Shown here one piece after another: positions 1 to 5,412 of a stretch of DNA of 5,746 nt. Location: the NCBI GenBank assembly GCA_030697085.1, contig JAUYQT010000401.1, positions 1-5,746 on the forward strand. Direction: 5' to 3'. The DNA is from Azonexus sp. (GTDB taxonomy: Bacteria > Pseudomonadota > Gammaproteobacteria > Burkholderiales > Rhodocyclaceae). The first letter of the stretch is position 1. Each line of letters begins with the position of its first letter. A model generated the notes under the pieces. The model saw only the letters and a program-made list of their open reading frames with translations. It did no database searches and had not been told where the DNA came from. The translations under genes and the position numbers were made by a program.

Positions 1-425
1 ACCTCGATGCGCTCGATATCGCTCATTGCAACGGGCATCAGCGACCAATTGACACCATTTGCAAACACCGGCGAATACATCGAGCGGCCATCCACCAGTA
101 CTTGTACGCGCGGTGAAAATTCTTCGTCATTCAGCCCGTGATAGGCAACGCGAGCCGGGTCGGTGTTGGCGGGGAAGGTCTGGAAGCCCGGCACCAGGCG
201 AAAAACGTCGTTTAGATTACGCGCCCCGGAAGCCTTGATCATCGCCTGGTCGATCACGGTGACTGAGGCTGGCGCCTTGTCCAGGCGTTGCGGTAAGCGA
301 CTCGCTGTTGCCACCACAGGTAGTTCAGCGAAGTAAAAATCGGCTTCATCGGCCGCCGCCCCATTGAATGCCAGCAGCGCAATGGCTGCCAAAGTGCGCT
401 GAGGGGTGTAATAAGAGACGGGCAT
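1..425 (-). CDS. TonB-dependent outer-membrane receptor, N-terminal part (cut by left edge)
   Basis: The minus strand reads from an ATG at 423-425 to the window edge, giving 141 complete codons without a stop. Residues 1-25 form a signal peptide (MPVSYY..., hydrophobic AAIALLAF core, cleavage likely after AAA25). A TonB-box-like stretch, LPVVATAS, follows at 35-42. The plug domain comes next: SVTVIDQAMIKASGARNLNDV (about 54-74), VPGFQ, VLVDGRSMYSP at 109-119, and an ERIEV-type motif at the edge. This order is typical of TonB-dependent receptors, which take up siderophores, cobalamin or other ligands through an outer-membrane barrel driven by TonB-ExbBD. The barrel is outside the window, so the substrate cannot be told. 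No other usual start codon lies between the in-frame upstream stop (TAA) and this ATG. No clear Shine-Dalgarno sequence is seen, as the bases before the ATG are C-rich on the coding strand. It is transcribed in the same direction as the hydratase, 123 bp downstream of it. Confidence 0.9.
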   Translation of the reverse strand, partial: MPVSYYTPQRTLAAIALLAFNGAAADEADFYFAELPVVATASRLPQRLDKAPASVTVIDQAMIKASGARNLNDVFRLVPGFQTFPANTDPARVAYHGLNDEEFSPRVQVLVDGRSMYSPVFANGVNWSLMPVAMSDIERIE

Positions 426-457
426 GGGGTTTGGGGCGGGGAGATTGATCGGGCGAG

Positions 458-487
458 ATTAACAGAGGTCAGTTATGTTTGTGTCAG
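458..487 (-). promoter_or_regulatory. Possible sigma-70 promoter for the TonB-dependent receptor
   Basis: On the minus strand CTGACA (482-487, five of six against TTGACA) is followed after 18 bases by GTTAAT (458-463, four of six against TATAAT). This would start transcription about 25-30 bases before the receptor ATG. It lies in the 123-bp gap after the hydratase stop, so the receptor could be transcribed separately. I saw no Fur box or cobalamin riboswitch here. The call rests on pattern matching only. Confidence 0.3.
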
Positions 488-548
488 GACGGGTCTCGGA
501 TCAAGGGCGCCTGCCTGCCGAGGACATTGTTGCCTTAAAGCGCCGGCG

Positions 549-1322
549 TTAGCGGTTCTTGAAGGTTGGTTTGCGCTTCTCGGCAAACGCTGCCATGCCT
601 TCCTTCTGATCTTCCAGCGCGAAGCTAGAATGGAAGACGCGGCGTTCAAAGAGCAGGCCTTCGTTGAGTGAAGATTCGAAGGCCCGATTGACCGATTCCT
701 TGATCATCATGACCACCGGTAGCGAGTAACTGGCGATCGTTTGTGCTGCTTTCAGGGTTTCTGTGAGCAAATCATCGGCGGGAATAATGCGGGCGACGAG
801 ACCGGCTTTTTCCGCTTCGAGGGCATCCATCATGCGGCCGGTCAGGCACATATCCATCGCCTTCGCCTTGCCGATGGCGCGGGGTAAACGTTGCGTGCCG
901 CCGGCGCCGGGCAATGTGCCGAGGCGGATTTCCGGCTGGCCGAATTTGGCGGTATCGGCGGCGTAAATCAGGTCGCACATCATCGCCAGTTCACAGCCAC
1001 CACCGAGCGCGAAGCCGGCTACCGCAGCGATTACCGGCTTGCGCGTCGTCTTGATTCGCTCCCAGTTGCGGGTGATGAAATCTGTCTTGTAGGCGTGCAT
1101 GTAGTCGAAATCCTTCATGAAGCCGATGTCGGCCCCGGCGGCGAAGGCTTTTTCATTGCCGGTGATGACAATACAGCCGATGTTTTCGTCGGCTTCAAAG
1201 ATGTCCACCGCAGCGCCAATCGCATCGACCACCTCATTGTTCAGCGCGTTCATTGCTTCCGGGCGGTTGATGCGGATCAGGCCGACTTTGCCGTGGGTTT
1301 CAACCAGAACTACTTGTGTCAT
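549..1322 (-). CDS. Enoyl-CoA hydratase (crotonase family)
   Basis: This complete 257-residue protein has the usual length for a single-domain enoyl-CoA hydratase, which adds water to trans-2-enoyl-CoA in fatty-acid or aromatic-acid beta-oxidation in the cytoplasm. The fold shows throughout: RPEAMNAL near 20-27, the first oxyanion-hole segment AFAAGADI at 59-66, [15 protein letters not shown] at 103-117 with the second oxyanion glycines, and [19 protein letters not shown] at 128-146. The two acid/base glutamates of true hydratases are present as Glu111 (CELA) and Glu131 (QPEI). They are spaced 20 residues apart, as in rat mitochondrial hydratase (Glu144/Glu164), so a hydratase is more likely than an isomerase. 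The C-terminal region ([15 protein letters not shown], then [25 protein letters not shown]) is also standard. The ATG is supported by GGAG seven bases upstream. A TATATT box (1378-1383, minus) could be a -10 element but has no good -35. The physiological substrate cannot be decided, because no other beta-oxidation genes are in view. Confidence 0.95.
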   Translation of the reverse strand: MTQVVLVETHGKVGLIRINRPEAMNALNNEVVDAIGAAVDIFEADENIGCIVITGNEKAFAAGADIGFMKDFDYMHAYKTDFITRNWERIKTTRKPVIAAVAGFALGGGCELAMMCDLIYAADTAKFGQPEIRLGTLPGAGGTQRLPRAIGKAKAMDMCLTGRMMDALEAEKAGLVARIIPADDLLTETLKAAQTIASYSLPVVMMIKESVNRAFESSLNEGLLFERRVFHSSFALEDQKEGMAAFAEKRKPTFKNR

Positions 1323-1329
1323 CTCTGTT

Positions 1330-1333
1330 CTCC
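1330..1333 (-). promoter_or_regulatory. Ribosome binding site of the enoyl-CoA hydratase
   Basis: GGAG (within TTGGAGAA) lies seven bases before the ATG at 1322 on the minus strand. It is the clearest Shine-Dalgarno match in the window and fixes the hydratase start. Confidence 0.7.
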
Positions 1334-1678
1334 AAAAGAAGGGCCGCTCAGGGCTTGATGCCCGGCAGCGTAAGTCGAATATATGCTTTTCAGGTTGGGT
1401 CTTGTAGCCGATAGTTTAACCATAGCGGCGGTGTCGGCCTAGTCGGGCTCACCGGCGCAAGCGTGGTCAAAGGCGGCACTGCACGGCTGCATGCGGCTGG
1501 GTTTGTTGCCAGTTTGTTGTGCCAGGCGCTCTACCGCTGCCTGATCCTGGCTTCTGAGCGCCATCTCGATAAATGGCTCACGCTGGCCGATGGCAGTAAT
1601 CCACCTTGCGATCCGGCCTACGCTAAACGTTTTTCGCCGGATGATCTGCCGGGCCATCAGGCACGATAAGGTCAGCGC

Positions 1679-1711
1679 TGCGGTCAACCGCAATTTTGGC
1701 CCGAAATTGCG
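1679..1711. terminator. Two overlapping hairpins between convergent ends; possible terminator
   Basis: TGCGG-TCAA-CCGCA (1679-1692) is a five-pair GC-rich stem with a four-base loop, followed on the plus strand by ATTTT. It sits 10 bases after the plus-strand stop at 1669. Overlapping it, CGCAATTT (1689-1696) pairs perfectly with AAATTGCG (1704-1711) around a seven-base loop, just past the minus-strand stop of the ElyC-like gene at 1716. The two structures share bases and cannot form at once. Uridine runs are short on either strand, so an efficient intrinsic terminator is not certain. Confidence 0.35.
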
Positions 1712-1715
1712 CGCT

Positions 1716-2474
1716 TCAATGTCGTCGTAATTGCAGCCAGAGGATGCCCAGCCATTCGTGCAAAGCGTAATACGAAGTCTGTACCGCCTTGGCTTGCGGC
1801 AGCCAGTTGAGCACACCAAGGGTGCTCAGATGCCGACCTTTAAAATCGGTTGGGCCGGCAATCACTTCCAGTCCCGCCGCCTCGAACAAGCGTTGGGCCC
1901 GCGCCATATGGAAAGCCTGAGTGACCAGGACGATGCGCTGAATGCCGGCCTGCTTGAGTATTCGCGCCGACATCGTTGCGTTGTCCGCCGTATCCGCAGA
2001 TTCGGTTTCCCTCCAACGCACCGTTACGCCAAATTCATGCTGCATGATATCGGCCATGACTTCCGCCTCGGATTGTGTGGCTTTTGGTGGACGCCCGCCG
2101 CTAACCAGCACCGGCAATTGAAACTGCCGCGCCAGCCTGGCGCCGTAACGCAGGCGGATCAAGCTGCGCTCGGTTGCCGTGTCGCCGCCATATTCTGCAG
2201 CGGCGATATTCAAGCCGCTACCCAGCACAACAATCGCCTGCGCCCCTCGTGGCTCGGTCAACACCGGTCCGGCCTGCGCCTCAAGCGAGGCGATCAGTGT
2301 GTTGGCGACAGGCGGCAAACTTTGAAGCAAAAGTAGCAAGCCGCCGCTCAGCGCCAGCGCAAATGCCCCGCGTCGCCGGCGAAAAAATGCCGCGAGGCCC
2401 AGCAGCAGCAGGCCATTGGCAGGCGGCAACAACAGGCTGCCGAGCAGGTTTTTCAGGAAGAATGCGATGGTCAT
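1716..2474 (-). CDS. DUF218 (ElyC/YdcF/SanA-like) membrane protein
   Basis: From ATG 2474 this gives 252 residues. Two hydrophobic segments at about 8-32 and 37-55, separated by the basic RRRRG, anchor a periplasmic DUF218 domain. The family motifs appear in order: AIVVLGSG (80-87), LVSGG (123-127), TQSEAEVM (133-140), an acidic ESADTADNA stretch (158-166), and LVTQAFHMARA (183-193). The N-terminus (FFLKNLLGSLLLPP... then SLPPVAN) resembles E. coli ElyC, which supports peptidoglycan assembly and envelope integrity at the inner membrane. The domain's biochemical activity is not settled. An in-frame TTG at 2510 would add 12 residues, but the ElyC-like N-terminus fits the ATG better, and neither start has a good Shine-Dalgarno sequence. 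The gene is divergent from the transglycosylase and pilus genes, and no partner lies on its own strand. Family membership is secure, but the exact orthologue is inferred. Confidence 0.88.
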   Translation of the reverse strand: MTIAFFLKNLLGSLLLPPANGLLLLGLAAFFRRRRGAFALALSGGLLLLLQSLPPVANTLIASLEAQAGPVLTEPRGAQAIVVLGSGLNIAAAEYGGDTATERSLIRLRYGARLARQFQLPVLVSGGRPPKATQSEAEVMADIMQHEFGVTVRWRETESADTADNATMSARILKQAGIQRIVLVTQAFHMARAQRLFEAAGLEVIAGPTDFKGRHLSTLGVLNWLPQAKAVQTSYYALHEWLGILWLQLRRH

Positions 2475-2813
2475 GACGCCGAGTGTCGTCGGGCGCACGG
2501 TCAGCGTCAATATTCATGATCTCAGCTTTCGTCTGCCTGCACACCGGCAGCGCCATTCATACCTTCATGATGAACGCCGCCGCCCAACTCGGCGGCCGCT
2601 CCCGCGCCGCGCTGAGTCCGGCAGCTGGTGCCCTTTGGATGCATCTGGCAGAAAAAAACGGGGGGCGAAACTAAAGTGCCGGCTGGCCCGGGCCGTAATG
2701 CTGGAGAGCCGCTATCGCAATGATTTAGCAGCGATTAAAATGCCGCCATGGATCGAAGACCGTGCCGGAATGACGGCTTTCTTCTCAACCGACTCAAGTT
2801 TCCGTCTGGCTCA
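2475..2813. other. Divergent intergenic stretch with only doubtful small frames
   Basis: This lies between the ElyC-like start (minus) and the transglycosylase start (plus). The plus strand carries a 52-codon frame from ATG 2516 to TAA 2674, with a product beginning MISAFVCLHTGSA and ending LAEKNGGRN. Its third positions are about 70% GC, but it has no Shine-Dalgarno sequence and no family resemblance. A second plus frame, one base back, continues to TGA 2877 and includes MLESRYRNDLAAIK from ATG 2698. It overlaps the transglycosylase leader. Seven A then six G at 2652-2665 sit where the two frames meet. GGCCCGGGCC just before 2695 is a ten-base palindrome. No convincing promoter for either flanking gene was found. 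Confidence 0.35.
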
Positions 2814-3302
2814 ATGTTTCAACCTCAGGCTGTTCTTCCCGTTAGGCCCAACTTGCTCAGGAAAGCCCTTGCGCTGACCTTGCTCGTGCTCGCCCTGGGC
2901 GCGCCTGCCGCAGAGACTTGTACCTGGGACAGCGCTGCCGAACGTTATGCGGTCAATGCGCAAGTGTTGTATGCCATCGCCGTTCAGGAATCCAGTCTGA
3001 ATCCCGGCGTGATTAACAAAAATACCAACGGCACGCACGATATCGGGTTGATGCAAATTAACAGTCGATGGCTGCCTTATCTCAGCAAATTCGGCATCAC
3101 TTCGACCCATCTGCTCGAGCCTTGCCTCAATCTGCATGTTGGCGCCCATATCCTGGCGCTCAGCATGGCTCGCTACGGCAATACCTGGCAGGCCATCGGC
3201 GCCTACCATTCCACGACGCCAGCGCTGCGTGACCGTTATGCCTTGTCAATTTATCGCCGCCTGAGTCGTCTTGGCGTCGTCCCGAAGTTGCCCGCCTCGT
3301 GA
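2814..3302 (+). CDS. Secreted lytic transglycosylase (SLT/VirB1/PilT-like)
   Basis: The 162-residue product from ATG 2814 begins with a signal peptide: a basic NLLRKA stretch, a hydrophobic LALTLLVLALG core and cleavage likely after APAA33. A compact lysozyme-like domain follows. AIAVQESSLNP carries the catalytic glutamate, Glu59, followed by DIGLMQINSRWLP (GLMQIN at 78-83) and AIGAYHS near 127-133. These are the standard motifs of small soluble transglycosylases that cut the glycan strand and form 1,6-anhydro-muramic acid. Cys36 and Cys104 could form a disulphide in the periplasm. Similar enzymes (R64 PilT, BfpH, VirB1) open the wall for pili and secretion systems, which fits the secretin 250 bp downstream. 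The start is uncertain: ATG 2748 would add 22 residues before a normal signal peptide, and TTG 2853 has AGG six bases upstream and would give a shorter, conventional leader. Confidence 0.9.
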   Translation: MFQPQAVLPVRPNLLRKALALTLLVLALGAPAAETCTWDSAAERYAVNAQVLYAIAVQESSLNPGVINKNTNGTHDIGLMQINSRWLPYLSKFGITSTHLLEPCLNLHVGAHILALSMARYGNTWQAIGAYHSTTPALRDRYALSIYRRLSRLGVVPKLPAS

Positions 3303-3556
3303 GCCGGGTGCGACGCGACGGGCCTCCGTTATTCCTGTACAGTCCGCACTCTTGCGTGATGTGTTTTGCCGTCTCGGGTGCCCCGGGGGCTTCACGAGTA
3401 AATCGCCACCGTTCGTCCAGTCGATCGGCGCAAATTTTTCAGACGTTCATGGGTAAAAGCCCGGCGTTTGCTCACGTCTCTGAGGTTTCTCTGCGTTTCT
3501 CATGCCACCCGAAAATCTGGGCTTTTGATCCTGTCGGCGAGGCGCCGAGGGCATGA
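3299..3556 (+). CDS. Doubtful 85-codon frame filling the gap before the secretin
   Basis: A GTG at 3299 overlaps the transglycosylase stop (GTGA), and the frame ends in a TGA that overlaps the secretin ATG (ATGA, 3553-3556). This is the geometry of translationally coupled genes. The product is rich in Ser and Arg (MSRVRRDGPP..., NRHRSSSRSAQ), has no hydrophobic leader or recognisable motif, and the GTG has no Shine-Dalgarno sequence. More likely this is non-coding DNA that happens to be open. It is listed because of the double overlap. Confidence 0.15.
   Translation: MSRVRRDGPPLFLYSPHSCVMCFAVSGAPGASRVNRHRSSSRSAQIFQTFMGKSPAFAHVSEVSLRFSCHPKIWAFDPVGEAPRA
3455..3526. repeat. 8-bp inverted repeat in the leader region of the secretin
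   Basis: AAAAGCCC (3455-3462) and GGGCTTTT (3519-3526) are perfect inverted copies separated by 56 bases, inside the gap between the transglycosylase and the secretin. The loop holds TTTCTC twice (3486-3491, 3496-3501). They could close a structured mRNA leader just before the secretin start. No known riboswitch pattern was recognised. Confidence 0.3.
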
Positions 3557-5412
3557 TTTTCCCTATGGAGATTAGAGGAGAGCGTCCTCGGCAGCAGCGG
3601 CAACAGCCTGGCAAGCCGGCTGAGAAGTGCTGCGGTCAACCGTATATTTGGCCGAAAATTCTTTACCTTGTCGCGATCCCCTTGTTGCTGGCAGGTTGTA
3701 CGGGCGATTTGTTAAGAGAGCCATTGTCCCAAAAGCCGCGTGTTGCCAAACTTGAAGCGTTGAACATGCCGAAGAAAATTGTCGGCATGGAAAGCGATGG
3801 CGAGGACGCTGCCGACGACATTATCCTGACGCGCGGTCGTCCGGTTCTGGTGGCCAGCCCACTGGATAGTTCGGACCCGCTGCCGCCTTACCGCGTTCCC
3901 TGGATGTCATTCGTCGATGCGCCGCTGCAGGATGTCATGCAAACCATCATGGCCGGCGCGCGCGTGCCGCTGGCGATTGTTTGGGACAATCCACTGGTCA
4001 AGATCAGTCGCAGCAGCGTCAGCATGACCAATCTTTCCGGCGATTTGACGACTGTTCTCAATAAACTGGCCGAGAGTTACGGCTTTTATTGGCGCCACAA
4101 GGATGGCATGTTGCATATTGCCGCCGATCGCCAGTACATCACCCCGGTGCCGCCGATTGCTGACTTGTTTGAGTCGCTGCCGATCATGGTCAAAACGCTG
4201 GGTGGTACCGACGTTTTTCTCGACAATAGCGCCCGCATGATCACCTTTCGCGCCGGCTCGCAATCCTTCCATAAAATTACCAGCTACCTCGATATCCTGC
4301 GCGAAAACCGCTCGCTCATTGTGTACGACACCTATATCTGGGAAGTCGTCCTGAACGATTCGTCAAAAATGGGCATCGACTGGGGCGCGCTGGCCGGCGC
4401 CATCCCCGCCACGGCACTGACCACGGGGCCGGCTGCGGCGCTCCCCGCCGCGACAGGCCTCGGTACCGTCGGTCTGGTCAATGCGGTCTCTGGCGGCACG
4501 GGGCTCTCGCTCAGTTTTGCCGGCTCTCGCTTGTCGATTGATACCCTGATTGAATTCCTTCGTTCGCAAGGCAACATCAATTCACTTTCCCAACCCAAGA
4601 TTCAACTGTTATCCGGCGGCAGGGCAACGTTGAAAGATGAAATTGCGACGACCTACGTCTCTCGCGTCGGCAACCCAACTATCTCAGGTACCGCCGTGAT
4701 TGCCGGTTCGGTTGAAACGAGTCAGGTAAAAACCGGTGTGACGCTGGAAGTGGCCGGTGATGTTTCGGATGGGACGATTTATTCGGATATCGCGATTCGC
4801 GTTTCCGATCTGATGGCGATGGGTTCAGCGATAGTCAATGGCAGCACGATCTCGCTGCCGCAAACCTCCAGTCGCGAAGTCAATACGCATGTGCGGGCAA
4901 AGCCCGGCGACACCATTCTTCTGGCCGGCATTCAATACGACAAGCTAAATAATACGGTGAACACCGGCATGGGCGTTTTGCGTTCGGCACAATCTGCGGT
5001 TCAGCGCTCAGAACTGGTCATCGTGATGAAGCCCCGAATTAAATACTTCGTGGCCAAAGGGAGTGAGGCCAAGGCTCGGTCATCGTCATCGCCTGACGTT
5101 TCTGTACCACCCGCTGCACCGCCGGCCCGAGAGATTGCCCGCCCCGTAACCGCGCCGGTAGTGACGGTGGTGCCGTCCGTAACCATTGCGCCGATTGTCA
5201 TGGATCCGCCAGTGCTTCCTTCCGGCAAGCGGTCTGCAGTCGTCAATGCCCCTGGCGCAACTCGCGGTGCTGATAACGATCAGGAAATCTGGCGGATGAA
5301 AGAAGAGGCTCTTCGCCAGGAGGCGATGGAAGCCGAAGGGGGCCAAGGGAATGCCCTGAATAAAGCGTCATCCCCGGTCAGAAAGCCTTTGCCCGGAGCC
5401 TATTCGCCATGA
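3553..5412 (+). CDS. Lipoprotein secretin, PilN/BfpB-like type IVb pilus outer-membrane channel
   Basis: The 619-residue product has a hydrophobic segment ending in the lipobox LLAGC (Cys49), so it is predicted to be an outer-membrane lipoprotein. Residues about 115-198 form an N-terminal secretin domain (MSFVDAPLQDVMQTI..., LTTVLNKLAESYGFYW, GMLHIA). Residues 199-262 continue as a second N-domain, ending in SYLDILRENRSLIVYDTYIWEV. An Ala/Gly-rich segment at 280-320 precedes the secretin core at about 330-500. The core carries LSQPKIQLLSGGRATLKD, GVTLEVAGDVSDG, the typical VRAKPGDTILLAGIQ (447-461) and SELVIVMKPRI. Such proteins assemble as multimeric gates through which the pilus passes. Combined with the neighbouring transglycosylase, a type IVb pilus is the best fit, and a type II-like system is the alternative. 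Residues 505-619 are a Pro/Val-rich tail with a charged patch (EIWRMKEEALRQEAMEAE). The start is weak: GAGGG lies only one base before ATG 3553, and ATG 3565 has none at proper spacing. The pre-lipobox leader of 48 residues is unusually long. Confidence 0.88.
   Translation: MIFPMEIRGERPRQQRQQPGKPAEKCCGQPYIWPKILYLVAIPLLLAGCTGDLLREPLSQKPRVAKLEALNMPKKIVGMESDGEDAADDIILTRGRPVLVASPLDSSDPLPPYRVPWMSFVDAPLQDVMQTIMAGARVPLAIVWDNPLVKISRSSVSMTNLSGDLTTVLNKLAESYGFYWRHKDGMLHIAADRQYITPVPPIADLFESLPIMVKTLGGTDVFLDNSARMITFRAGSQSFHKITSYLDILRENRSLIVYDTYIWEVVLNDSSKMGIDWGALAGAIPATALTTGPAAALPAATGLGTVGLVNAVSGGTGLSLSFAGSRLSIDTLIEFLRSQGNINSLSQPKIQLLSGGRATLKDEIATTYVSRVGNPTISGTAVIAGSVETSQVKTGVTLEVAGDVSDGTIYSDIAIRVSDLMAMGSAIVNGSTISLPQTSSREVNTHVRAKPGDTILLAGIQYDKLNNTVNTGMGVLRSAQSAVQRSELVIVMKPRIKYFVAKGSEAKARSSSSPDVSVPPAAPPAREIARPVTAPVVTVVPSVTIAPIVMDPPVLPSGKRSAVVNAPGATRGADNDQEIWRMKEEALRQEAMEAEGGQGNALNKASSPVRKPLPGAYSP

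Larger units (their letters stand above)
1323..1715. other. Stretch without an assignable gene; coding-like frames on both strands
   Basis: No recognisable gene lies between the hydratase start and the ElyC-like stop. On the plus strand a frame is open from the TAG at 1412 to TAA at 1667-1669. Its only plausible start is GTG 1463 (68 residues), and its tail is hydrophilic (ERHLDKWLTLADGSNPP..., ending GHQAR). On the minus strand a codon-aligned frame runs to a TAG at 1439-1441. It could start at TTG 1693, giving a signal-peptide-like LRLTAALTLSCLMA, or at ATG 1657, giving 72 residues. None of these starts has a visible Shine-Dalgarno sequence and neither product is familiar. Because the two frames share codon boundaries, coding bias in one creates an open frame in the other, so at most one is likely to be real. 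A decayed gene is equally possible. Confidence 0.35.

Noticed and set aside
480..548. Terminator after the enoyl-CoA hydratase
   Set aside because: CGCCGGCG just past the stop is self-complementary but too short for a looped stem, and no uridine run follows on the minus strand.
891..1358. Plus-strand 155-codon frame opposite the enoyl-CoA hydratase
   Set aside because: It is antisense to a clearly recognised crotonase, and its product has no motif or leader.
1731..2336. Plus-strand 201-codon frame opposite the ElyC-like gene
   Set aside because: It is a shadow of the DUF218 gene, whose family motifs settle the coding strand. Its product is rich in Arg, Gln and His, as expected of antisense reading.
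2505..2510. TTGACG on the minus strand as a -35 box for the ElyC-like gene
   Set aside because: The matching -10 position (GACACT) is poor and would place the transcript start at or past the ATG. The same TTG is also a possible start codon.
2811..3209. Minus-strand 132-codon frame opposite the transglycosylase
   Set aside because: The plus strand carries the complete set of transglycosylase motifs and a signal peptide.
3303..3552. A c-di-GMP (GEMM) or other riboswitch before the secretin
   Set aside because: The inverted repeat and the GGGTAAAAGCCC mini-hairpin drew attention, but the conserved GEMM core segments could not be found.
5001..5246. Minus-strand frame rich in Gly/Thr opposite the secretin tail
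   Set aside because: The repetitive Thr/Gly composition is what the Pro/Val-rich sense codons give when read in reverse. The same applies to the frame at 4332-4598 opposite the Ala-rich segment.
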